From Prochloron sp965198675 (lineage in GTDB: Bacteria; Cyanobacteriota; Cyanobacteriia; Cyanobacteriales; Prochloraceae), in the NCBI GenBank assembly GCA_965198675.1, contig OZ240666.1, positions 2,232,001 to 2,296,000 on the forward strand: DNA of 64,000 bases, in the 5' to 3' direction. Positions 8,680-15,896 of the stretch are shown here, piece by piece. The translations under genes were made by a program, and so were the position numbers. Numbering within the stretch: the stretch's first letter is position 1; the number at the start of each line of letters is the position of its first letter. Under the pieces are notes generated by a model, which was not told the origin of the DNA, did not search any database, and worked only from the letters and a program-made list of their open reading frames with translations.

Positions 8680-9080
8680 ATTCGATTGCTGGTTTGGGGG
8701 GAAATGACGAGATTCAGGGAAATGAGGGGGCGGATACTCTGGAAGAAGGCCCTGGAAATGATAGTCTTTTAGGTGGGTCCGTCAATGACCTTCTGAAAGG
8801 GGGTGGTGGAAATGATACTCTTGTGGGATGTTATTGAGGTAGTAGCTAATTTTACTATCCTTCGAGAAGGAACGGTAACTGGTGGGGGGCTGTTTACGGA
8901 TATAAGCTTGAGTCCTGATAATGAGATTAGAATTATTCACGATGTGGCATTAGCATCGGAAAGTATTATTTTTAGTAATTCTACCGCCGATTTGGCAATT
9001 GTGGCTTTTGATGCTACTGTGGATAGGATATTAACAGGCAATAGTACTGTTAACTTTAGTATTAGTAATCAAGGTAAAAC

Positions 9081-9201
9081 AGTGACCAGTGACCAGTTAC
9101 CAGTTACCAGTTACCAGTTACCAGTTACCAGTGACCAGTTACCAGTTACCAGTTACCAGTTATCAGTTACCAGTTACCAGTTACCAGTTACCAGTTACCA
9201 G
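9081..9201. repeat. Heptamer tract (GTTACCA/GTGACCA)
   Basis: About 17 head-to-tail copies of a 7-base unit, mostly GTTACCA with three GTGACCA and one GTTATCA variant. It interrupts the CARDB coding region right after the codons for NQGK. The same unit builds tracts at 17432-17493, 25783-26034, 38373-38397 and 46190-46229. Confidence 0.9.
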
Positions 9202-9218
9202 AATTATGATGTTTTGTC

Positions 9219-9540
9219 ATGGTACAAGGTCAACTGTCATGGTACAAGGTCAACTGTCATGGTACAACTGTCATGGTACAAGGTCACTGCTATTGCGAAG
9301 CTTTGCGTAAGCTTTGCGAAGCAACCGCCCTTGGCGTCCCGCGTAAGCGTCCCGCCCTTGGCGTCCTGCTAACTGGTCACTGGTACCATGGTACGTGGTC
9401 ACTGGTCACTGGTACCATGGTACGTGGTCACTGGTACCATGGTACGTGGTTACTGGTACCATGGTACGTGGTAACTGAAAGGTGGGGGCCTCAAACCCAA
9501 GGTTGAGCTGGTACCATGGTACGTGATTACTGGTCACTGG
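9219..9540. repeat. Mixed direct repeats with GGTACCATGGTACG palindromes
   Basis: Three blocks. At 9219-9290, TGTCATGGTACAAGGTCAAC-like 20-mers recur. At 9291-9370 there is a palindromic run of TTGCGAAGC / GCTTTGCG and CCGCCCTTGGCGTCC units. At 9371-9540, at least five copies of CTGGTACCATGGTACGTGGT are interspersed with TCACTGG heptamer-like spacers. Each long unit contains the palindrome GTACCATGGTAC. No gene is supported inside this stretch. Confidence 0.8.
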
Positions 9541-10069
9541 TAACTGAAAGGTGAGGGTGGATATTGTCTATTCAGATGATGCTATCATAACTAAGGATAA
9601 TAAAGTTTTGGAAACTAATTTTAGATCCGTTGAGGTAGAATTGCCCCTAGACTTGCTCCGCACCCGGGCTGAGACGGAAGACTCGGCAGGTTTGGGGATA
9701 GATTATCAAACCCAGCATGTGGACTATTTGGGAGTAATTATTGACCCTGAGAATTTTGTAGGAGAAGCTGATGAGGATAATAATGTTAACTTTAATGATA
9801 TTACTTACGCTCCTTGGGATATCAATGGGAGTGGCAGGGTGACGCCTACGGATGTTATTACGGTCATCAATAGTCTTGGTGAAAGTGTGGGTTCCGGGAA
9901 TAGTTTGGCAGATATTGATGGGAATGGTATAATTGAAAGTGGGGATGCTTTGGCTGTCATTGACCGTTTGGGTTATACTATTAATGGCGAGGCGATCAAG
10001 TTGATTTAGTCACCCATTGCCCCTACACATACGGAAACGACATCATAAAAAATAGAGGCTATAATACCT

Positions 10070-10321
10070 ATGATAGATGTGACTTTATCTTTACCAGAAG
10101 AGACAGCTTTAGCACTCAAGGTTACTCCAGAACAACTTGGTGGGGAAATGCGCTTAGCAGCAGCAGTAAAGCTATATGAGTTGGGGAAATTATCTTCTGG
10201 TGCGGCTGCTAATCTTGCTGGGATAACGAGAGTTGTCTTTTTATCCAAGTTAGCAGACTATGGTGTTGATACCTTTCGGCTAACAGAAGCAGAATTGTTG
10301 GGGGATAAATCCCGTGCTTAA
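10070..10321 (+). CDS. UPF0175 family antitoxin-like protein
   Basis: 83 residues: a short N-terminal strand (MIDVTLSLPEETALALKV), then helices with RLAAAVKLYELGKLSSGAAA and NLAGITRVVFLSKLADYGVD. This is the small helix-turn-helix type protein, UPF0175, commonly found before a DUF3368 PIN-like toxin. The C-terminal tail would bind and neutralise the toxin. It overlaps the next gene by eight bases, so the two are translated together. Complete length. Confidence 0.85.
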   Translation: MIDVTLSLPEETALALKVTPEQLGGEMRLAAAVKLYELGKLSSGAAANLAGITRVVFLSKLADYGVDTFRLTEAELLGDKSRA

Positions 10322-10802
10322 TGTCATTGCTGACACGTCGCCAATTCAATACCTTTATCAAACAAATTTGCTGGACTTATTACCGACTTTATATAGTCAA
10401 ATTACTCTTCCCCAGGCGGTTGCTGATGAACTAACTATAGGGAAATCCTTAGGTGTGATGCTTCCTGATATTACAACACTCTCCTGGATAATCGTCCGTC
10501 AAGCCCGTATGAGAGCTATTTTACCCCTTGTTACTGAACTCGGTGCGGGTGAACGAGAGGCGTTGGCTTTAGCTCTAGAAATTAGGAATTCTCTAGTTTT
10601 ACTTGATGATGCTCTAGCAAGGCGCTACGCACGCTTACTGGGAGTTGAGTTTACAGGTACTCTGGGTGTTCTTTTGAAGATAAAACAAGCTGGATATTTG
10701 GTTAGTGTAGCACCAGTTCTTGACCAGCTTGATGAACTCAACTTTCGTCTTCATTCGTCTACCCGTACCGCTGTGCTGAAACTGGCGGGGGAATTGATTT
10801 GA
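10314..10802 (+). CDS. DUF3368 PIN-like toxin
   Basis: 162 residues with the PIN-like fold of DUF3368. The first acidic residue is in VIADTSPIQYLYQ, a conserved Glu occurs in LGAGEREALALALE, and LVLLDDALARRYA carries the Asp pair near residue 100. Expected to be a ribonuclease held in check by the overlapping upstream protein. The start is GTG at 10314, overlapping the antitoxin stop; the ATG a few bases on is out of frame. All acidic positions appear present, so the pair looks functional, in contrast to the decayed PIN pair at 7 kb. Confidence 0.85.
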   Translation: MLNVIADTSPIQYLYQTNLLDLLPTLYSQITLPQAVADELTIGKSLGVMLPDITTLSWIIVRQARMRAILPLVTELGAGEREALALALEIRNSLVLLDDALARRYARLLGVEFTGTLGVLLKIKQAGYLVSVAPVLDQLDELNFRLHSSTRTAVLKLAGELI

Positions 10803-10871
10803 ATCTCGCGCAAAGGGATCAGAGGGCGACTCACGAAACGGATTCGCACCCTAAACCCCACAGCCTATTCC

Positions 10872-11960
10872 CTATAATCCTGCCACTACAGGATGGAAAT
10901 AAAACGCCAAACCCAAGACAGTGTAAGTAGCCAACAGCAAACCCCCTTCCAACCAGTTAGATTTCCCGTCCGCACTGATAGAATTGATAATTAACACTGC
11001 TACTGCAACTGCAACTAACTCAAAGGGGTTGAAATTCAGATCCATGGGTTGACCAATCGCCCACCCAGTAATGACTAACACAGGAGCCACAAATAAGGCA
11101 ATTTGTAAACTAGAACCGATGGCCACAGAGACAGATAGATCCATCTTATCCTTCATCGCTACCGTCACAGCAGTAGCATGTTCAGCAGCGTTACCGATAA
11201 TAGGGAGCAAAATAACCCCAGTAAACAATGCAGTCAGTCCCAAACTAGAAGTAGCTTCTTCCAAGGAGTCTACCAACAATTCCGACTCCACTGCTACCCC
11301 TAGGGTAACAGCGAGGAGCACTATAACCCAAAACCAAATCTTAGTGGGTTCTTTATCCTGTTCCTCTTCCTGTTCTAAGTCAGCTACCCCCACCTCATAG
11401 AGATAGGAGTGGGTTTTCATAGAGAACAAGAGACTTAAACCATAGACTAAGATAAGTACAACCGCAACAGCAACGGAAAGGGTTTGGATGGTTTCTTCCC
11501 CAATACCAGTAGAAGTATATTCCACTGCGGTGGGAACTAGCAAAGCAATTACTGCTAAATTCATGAGGGAAGAGTTAGTCTGAGCAACTGCTGTCTGAAA
11601 CTCCTGCTCCTTATAACGGAGTCCCCCCAAAACCATAGCAAAACCCATTACCAACAGGATATTACTGATAATGGAGCCTGTAAGAGTAGCTTTAACTACC
11701 TCAATCAGCCCTGCTTTCAGAGCGAAAAAAGCCAAAATCAGTTCCGTAGCATTACCAAAGGTAGCATTTAACAGCCCCCCTAAATTTGGTCCCACTACCA
11801 CAGCGATTTCTTCCGTGGCTTCTCCCATAAAGGCAGCTAGGGGTACAATACCTAAACCAGCAGTAATGAATACTACCACTGATCCCCACTCCAGAAAGTT
11901 ACCGATGATGGAAACTGGGATAAAAAGGAGTAAAATGAGAAAAATAACGTTCTTGTTCAT
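10872..11960 (-). CDS. cax: Calcium/proton antiporter (Cax family)
   Basis: Membrane exchanger that moves Ca2+ out against protons. 362 residues with about eleven hydrophobic segments and the two inverted alpha-repeats of the CaCA superfamily: LLNATFGNATELILAFFALK near residue 60 and ILLPIIGNAAEHATAVTVAM near residue 255. An acidic loop, LEQEEEQDKEPTK, near residue 195 separates the halves, as in other Cax proteins. Complete and probably functional. A 300-bp copy of its 3' end sits 2.5 kb away at 8380-8679. Confidence 0.93.
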   Translation of the reverse strand: MNKNVIFLILLLFIPVSIIGNFLEWGSVVVFITAGLGIVPLAAFMGEATEEIAVVVGPNLGGLLNATFGNATELILAFFALKAGLIEVVKATLTGSIISNILLVMGFAMVLGGLRYKEQEFQTAVAQTNSSLMNLAVIALLVPTAVEYTSTGIGEETIQTLSVAVAVVLILVYGLSLLFSMKTHSYLYEVGVADLEQEEEQDKEPTKIWFWVIVLLAVTLGVAVESELLVDSLEEATSSLGLTALFTGVILLPIIGNAAEHATAVTVAMKDKMDLSVSVAIGSSLQIALFVAPVLVITGWAIGQPMDLNFNPFELVAVAVAVLIINSISADGKSNWLEGGLLLATYTVLGLAFYFHPVVAGL

Positions 11961-12015
11961 GGTAGATTATTTGAACCGCACCAAAGACGCGGATGAATGA
12001 ATTTTACATCTGAGA

Positions 12016-12034
12016 GGGCGCAAGGCTTGCGCCC
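12016..12034. repeat. 9-bp-stem palindrome GGGCGCAAG/CTTGCGCCC
   Basis: Perfect inverted repeat around a single base, followed by CCTAC. Same architecture as the ctaC-ctaD palindrome (GC-rich arms, 1-base centre, CCTAC flank). It lies between the divergent cax and hicB genes. Confidence 0.6.
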
Positions 12035-12098
12035 CTACAGCAGCACAGTTTAACCTGGATACCTTGAGAATTTCAACCAACATCAGCTAGAATACAAA

Positions 12099-12338
12099 AT
12101 GATTCAAACTTACACCGCCAAATACACTAAAATTGATGCTGGTTATATGGGGCAATTAGTGGAGTGGCCAGAAGTAGTTACAGAAGGAAAAGACCTGGAA
12201 GAATGCCGTCGAATGTTGCGAGATGCAGCCCAGGAAATGGTATTAGCCTACTGTCAGCAAAACCAAGAGATCCCCTTAGGTAATAGTCTGATAGAACAAG
12301 TGCCCGTTGAGGTTAATTATGTCGGTCAAACGCCGTGA
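12099..12338 (+). CDS. hicB: HicB-type antitoxin
   Basis: 79 residues with the partly degraded RNase-H-like HicB fold: MIQTYTAKYTKIDAGYMGQL, WPEVVTEGKDLEECRRMLRD and DAAQEMVLAY are typical. It would bind and block the neighbouring HicA mRNA interferase and probably repress the operon. No DNA-binding domain is obvious, so this is the short form. It overlaps hicA by 20 bases. Confidence 0.88.
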   Translation: MIQTYTAKYTKIDAGYMGQLVEWPEVVTEGKDLEECRRMLRDAAQEMVLAYCQQNQEIPLGNSLIEQVPVEVNYVGQTP

Positions 12339-12507
12339 ACTATTGTCCTATTTGAAAGAAAATGGCTTTTATCTTTTAAGAGAAGGTGGTAATCACTCAA
12401 TCTACACAAATGACAGCAAAAAGATACCCGTCAAACGACATAAAACATTTGATAGAATTACAGCAAATCAAATTTGTAAGCAGGCAGGATTATATCCGAA
12501 ATTTTGA
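12319..12507 (+). CDS. hicA: HicA-type mRNA interferase toxin
   Basis: 62 residues with the double-stranded-RNA-binding-like fold of HicA. The catalytic histidine is in LLREGGNHSIYTN, with the conserved KIPVKRHKTFDRITANQI tail. The ATG at 12319 is chosen; a TTG twelve bases upstream would add four residues not seen in the family. Its 3' end overlaps the convergent cobA-hemD gene by 18 bases, so the two transcripts are antisense to each other at their ends. Confidence 0.9.
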   Translation: MSVKRRELLSYLKENGFYLLREGGNHSIYTNDSKKIPVKRHKTFDRITANQICKQAGLYPKF

Positions 12508-14052
12508 GCTATGTATTGATGAATAATAAGTTGCGATCGCTGTAGTTAAACCTTCTAAAGTATATTCCTGGGCTTCAATATCCACCCTGCCGAAAATTTC
12601 CTCACAGGTTTTGGAAGTTTGAGGACCAATAGAAGCGATCCGGGGTGAAACACCGGCAACTTTTTCCCATAGTGATTGCAATTTACCTTTCTCATTAATG
12701 AGTTGATAAAAGTTTTTTACTGTCTTAGAACTAGCAAAAGTAACTACATCTACTTTACCCTGTTCTAAAGCAGACCAAGCAGCAGGAGTAATTTCCGCCG
12801 GACAACCCGACTCATAAGCAGCCACTTCCACAACCTCAGCACCACCATCGCCTAATTTCTTAACTAAGACTTCTCTCCCCCCAGTTTCTACCCTAGGAAA
12901 GAGAATCTTTTTCCCCGGAAGAGGTTCGGGAAAATGTTCCACCAAGGAGTCGGCGACAAAGTTGGGGGGGATAAAATCTGGTTGCAGTTGACGCTGTTGC
13001 AAGTAAGCAGCAGTTTTCTTACCCACTACAGCTATTTTGATTTTACCTAAAGCGCGAGCATCTTTACCCAGAGTTGCTAAACGGTTGCAGAAATATTCTA
13101 CCCCATTAGCAGAAGTGAGGATCAACCAGTCAAAATACTCCAGATTAGTAATTGCTCTATCTAAACCCTCCCAACTAGAAGGAGGACGAATTTCCAGCGC
13201 TGCCATTTCAATGACTGTTGCTCCTTGCTCTTGCAACAGATTCGTAAACTTACTGGACTGTTGCGCAGCGCGAGTCACCAGGACAGTTTTTCCCCTTAGG
13301 GGAGTCTGAAAGTTAAGCATAAAATTGTTATTACTCATACCAACCACTTCGCCAATAACAATAACTGTAGGAGAGAGCATTTCCCCAGCAGTAGCAGCTA
13401 CAATATTACCTAAGTTACCCTGAAAAACTTTTTGTTCTACCCTGCCACCATGGCGAATTATGGCCACGGGACAGTCAGAATGGCGTCCTTGTTCCTGGAG
13501 GAGATGGACAATTTGCCCCAGAGTTCCTCCCCCCATTAAAATTACTAAAGTATCAAGTCGCGCCAGTGCTTCCCAATCTAAAACTGCCGGATTATGACCA
13601 TCCACCACCCCAAAACAGCTACTCAATACCTTATCCGTCAGGGGAATACCAGCAAATAAAGGAGCTGCGAGGGCAGAAGAAATACCTGGAACCACCTCAA
13701 ATGGACAACCGACCGCCTGCAAAGCTGCCATTTCCTCCCGAGGGCGACCGAAAATAAAAGGATCGCCCCCTTTGAGTCTCACCACTTGTTTCCCCTGAAG
13801 ACAATAAGCTACCAGCAATTGGTTAATTCGTTCTTGGGGGGTACTGACCCCTCCCCCTCGTTTACCCACATCCAATTTCAGGCAACTGCTGGGGACTAAT
13901 TGTAATAATTGGGAGTCTATCAGAGCATCGTACACCAATACCTCCGCCCGAGCAAGCAATTCTTGTCCTCTCAGGGTGAGGTAGGCGCTCCCACCAGGAC
14001 CTGCACCGACGAGATATACTTTACCTTTTGTTTTCCCTTGGTTGATTAACAT
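12490..14052 (-). CDS. cobA-hemD: Fused uroporphyrinogen-III methyltransferase / uroporphyrinogen-III synthase
   Basis: A two-enzyme fusion of tetrapyrrole synthesis in 520 residues. Residues 1-245 are the SAM-dependent methyltransferase that makes precorrin-2, with KVYLVGAGPGG, VVRLKGGDPFIFGR and VVPGISSALAAPLFAGIP. Residues 255-510 are HemD, which closes and flips ring D of hydroxymethylbilane, with GKTVLVTRAAQQSSKF, DWLILTSANGVEYF and VTFASSKTVKNF. Making both enzymes together puts uroporphyrinogen III at the branch between siroheme/cobalamin and heme/chlorophyll. The start codon overlaps the stop of the small upstream gene (ATGTTAA), so the two are translationally coupled. Confidence 0.93.
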   Translation of the reverse strand: MLINQGKTKGKVYLVGAGPGGSAYLTLRGQELLARAEVLVYDALIDSQLLQLVPSSCLKLDVGKRGGGVSTPQERINQLLVAYCLQGKQVVRLKGGDPFIFGRPREEMAALQAVGCPFEVVPGISSALAAPLFAGIPLTDKVLSSCFGVVDGHNPAVLDWEALARLDTLVILMGGGTLGQIVHLLQEQGRHSDCPVAIIRHGGRVEQKVFQGNLGNIVAATAGEMLSPTVIVIGEVVGMSNNNFMLNFQTPLRGKTVLVTRAAQQSSKFTNLLQEQGATVIEMAALEIRPPSSWEGLDRAITNLEYFDWLILTSANGVEYFCNRLATLGKDARALGKIKIAVVGKKTAAYLQQRQLQPDFIPPNFVADSLVEHFPEPLPGKKILFPRVETGGREVLVKKLGDGGAEVVEVAAYESGCPAEITPAAWSALEQGKVDVVTFASSKTVKNFYQLINEKGKLQSLWEKVAGVSPRIASIGPQTSKTCEEIFGRVDIEAQEYTLEGLTTAIATYYSSIHSSKFRI

Positions 14053-14258
14053 CTAGTTTCGGCTAAATCCCGAATCAGGGACATTTTGCTGCGGATGTAA
14101 TCCGTGACAATATCCGTCTGATGACGATCTAGAGATTGGCGATCGCCCAGTCGATTCAGCAGCCACTGGATTAAAGTGGCATCATCTTCTTTGAGCAGCA
14201 CATTGGGCTGAGTGTTTTCAATCAAAGACCATAGCTGACGTAGCATTTTCGGGGTCAT
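14046..14258 (-). CDS. Small conserved-looking helical protein upstream of cobA-hemD
   Basis: 70 residues, mostly helical, with QLWSLIENTQPNVLLKEDDA, LIQWLLNRL and TDIVTDYIRSKMSLIRDLAE. I do not recognise a named family. The coupling to cobA-hemD through a seven-base overlap suggests co-expression in tetrapyrrole synthesis, but nothing in the sequence shows a catalytic role. No signal peptide or membrane segment. A HIP1 site lies within the gene. Confidence 0.7.
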   Translation of the reverse strand: MTPKMLRQLWSLIENTQPNVLLKEDDATLIQWLLNRLGDRQSLDRHQTDIVTDYIRSKMSLIRDLAETRC

Positions 14259-14582
14259 CTCTTCTCCTATTGGCTGACGGAAAATTGAGGAAGAAGTAAA
14301 AATACTCTCTTGTTATACTCATGACTTCCTCTAATATTCCCCACCATAGCCAATTTGTAAGTGGTCAGCTGGGGTGTATATAATTTGTAACAATAGTTTA
14401 CTAAACCGCAATAATAGTCATTATTTCACAACATCGAAGATGCCGCCTTTGGCGTCCTATTCTCATCATGGAGCTAATTCCTGTCAATCACCATGAAAAA
14501 TGTATCCAATATAACATTTTCCCGTTGGCAGCCAAGATGTGCTATAGTACTAATTATGTACAAAGAAGATAAGAAGACCAAT
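14259..14582. other. Gene-free spacer before the accessory island
   Basis: 324 bp with no supported gene. It holds the start-side region of the tetrapyrrole genes (minus) and of the RHH gene (plus), plus a short GCCGCCTTTGGCGTCC element (about 14441-14456) shared with other spacers in this window. TTGTTATACTCATGAC near 14310 is a possible but weak promoter. Confidence 0.4.
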
Positions 14583-15866
14583 ATGGGCAGAAAGCAAATT
14601 GACCTTAAGCTTCCCGAAGATTTACTTCAAGCAGTTCAAGCAAAAGCCGACCAAGAGCAAACTTCAGCTACAGAAATTGTCCGCCAAGCTTTAACATCTT
14701 ATTTGAGCACCGAAACAGCAAGGCTCAAAGAACTAGAACAAGATGTAGCTAATATCAAAGCAAGGCTCAAAGAACAACGACAAGATGTAGCTAATAACAC
14801 CGAACATATATTTGTTCTCAGTGAGCAGATATCCAAAAATAGCAAAAAACTAGAAGAGAAGGAGTTTAATTATAAAGTAAAAGTCAAAGAAATTAAATCT
14901 CTTCGACCTACCCATCGCTCTACAAAACCACACAGTGTCGCCTATGGTTGGGGTGAAGCAGCCTCAACATATCCAGGATGGGAACCATCAGCCAATATTT
15001 CCTATGTTTTGGATCAATTCAGAATTCTTAACACAGATGAAGCCAGAGCTGCTTTTGCTGATAAGTGGCTCGGTTTGTGCGTTCAAAGCCTCAATGGGGT
15101 TTTGCCTATTTGTTACAAACTTATGGGCATTATGGAAGATCAAGAGATGTACAAATTTCCCCACTGGATGGAAGGAAACCGGACTTACAATTCATTTGAT
15201 CACTATTTTAAGTATCGATTTAATAAACTTTTCGATAACTGGTCAAAAATGGAGCATACCTACCAATTTATTGTAGATTTTTGTCCTCAAGAAATACTAG
15301 ATAAACTCTTACCTATAGAAGAAGATGGCGAATTAGACGAAAAGTTTCACTCTGACTTTGTCCAAAAGAAGACTGATGCTGTTCTATCTCTTAATGGAGG
15401 TGCCAAAAGTAATCAAGAGGATACTGAACAGTTGACTAAGTCGGTAATTAATGGCCTACAAAAAATGACAACGCAAGAAGTAGTCAATTTTTGTGGTCTA
15501 AGCAAAAGACAGGTAGACAGGCGCAGACAAGAAGGTAGGTTACCCCTAGAAATAGAGGTAGAAGGAGTAATGTATAGCATTGATTATAAAAAACGAAATC
15601 TTTGGTTGGTGAAGCCAAAAGATGGAAAAGCCAATAGCCCAGAATCTTTGCCGTATCAGAAAAAACAGCCTCAACCTACTGAAATAAAGAGTGAGTTGAC
15701 CCAGACCGCTCTCAGTAAAAAGTTACATGTTTGCAAGAAGACCTTGAAATCCAAGCAAACCAACCTGTCTGAGTCGGAGTTTGCCGAGTGGACTGCTAGT
15801 AAGGACCCTGATGGTGTTGCCTGGGTCTACTCAGATACCCTCAAAAAATACCATCCTTTAAATTAG
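14583..15866 (+). CDS. Ribbon-helix-helix / coiled-coil / HTH protein of unknown function
   Basis: 427 residues from the ATG at 14583, chosen because MGRKQIDLKLPEDLLQAVQA is a classic ribbon-helix-helix start; an in-frame ATG 90 bases upstream adds unrelated residues. Residues 1-45 are the RHH DNA-binding domain, and 45-105 a coiled coil (ELEQDVANIKARLKEQRQ). Residues 115-270 are an unassigned aromatic-rich domain (WGEAASTYPGWEPS, FPHWMEGNRTYNSFDHYFKY). At about 320-345 there is a MerR-like HTH (VVNFCGLSKRQVDRRRQEGR), and near 395 a second HTH-like segment (LSKKLHVCKKTLKSK). It ends 30 bp before the HNH-helicase gene on the same strand. Overall function not recognised. Confidence 0.65.
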   Translation: MGRKQIDLKLPEDLLQAVQAKADQEQTSATEIVRQALTSYLSTETARLKELEQDVANIKARLKEQRQDVANNTEHIFVLSEQISKNSKKLEEKEFNYKVKVKEIKSLRPTHRSTKPHSVAYGWGEAASTYPGWEPSANISYVLDQFRILNTDEARAAFADKWLGLCVQSLNGVLPICYKLMGIMEDQEMYKFPHWMEGNRTYNSFDHYFKYRFNKLFDNWSKMEHTYQFIVDFCPQEILDKLLPIEEDGELDEKFHSDFVQKKTDAVLSLNGGAKSNQEDTEQLTKSVINGLQKMTTQEVVNFCGLSKRQVDRRRQEGRLPLEIEVEGVMYSIDYKKRNLWLVKPKDGKANSPESLPYQKKQPQPTEIKSELTQTALSKKLHVCKKTLKSKQTNLSESEFAEWTASKDPDGVAWVYSDTLKKYHPLN

Positions 15867-15896
15867 AGCATTCTCCGCCATTCCATTTTATTGTGT

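Larger units (their letters stand above)
8684..10009 (+). pseudogene. Broken RTX / CARDB / dockerin-like surface protein
   Basis: Three pieces of one secreted-type protein survive in different frames. At 8684-8838 are RTX calcium-binding nonapeptides (GLGGNDEIQG, GPGNDSLLGG, GGGGNDTLVG) ending in TGA. From about 8836 to 9080 a beta-rich segment contains ADLAIVAFDATVDRI and NSTVNFSISNQGK, the first half of a CARDB-type adhesion domain. From 9551 to 10009 the frame resumes with RVDIVYSDDAIITKDN and VDYLGVIIDPENFVGEADED, then two EF-hand-like dockerin motifs, DINGSGRVTPTDV and DIDGNGIIESGDA. The CARDB domain is split by about 470 bp of short repeats. The N-terminus is missing. Confidence 0.7.

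Noticed and set aside
8803..9506. Two long plus-strand reading frames across the heptamer block
   Set aside because: Their distal halves only translate heptamers (QLPVTSY) and palindromes. The supported coding parts are described as one broken RTX/CARDB gene.
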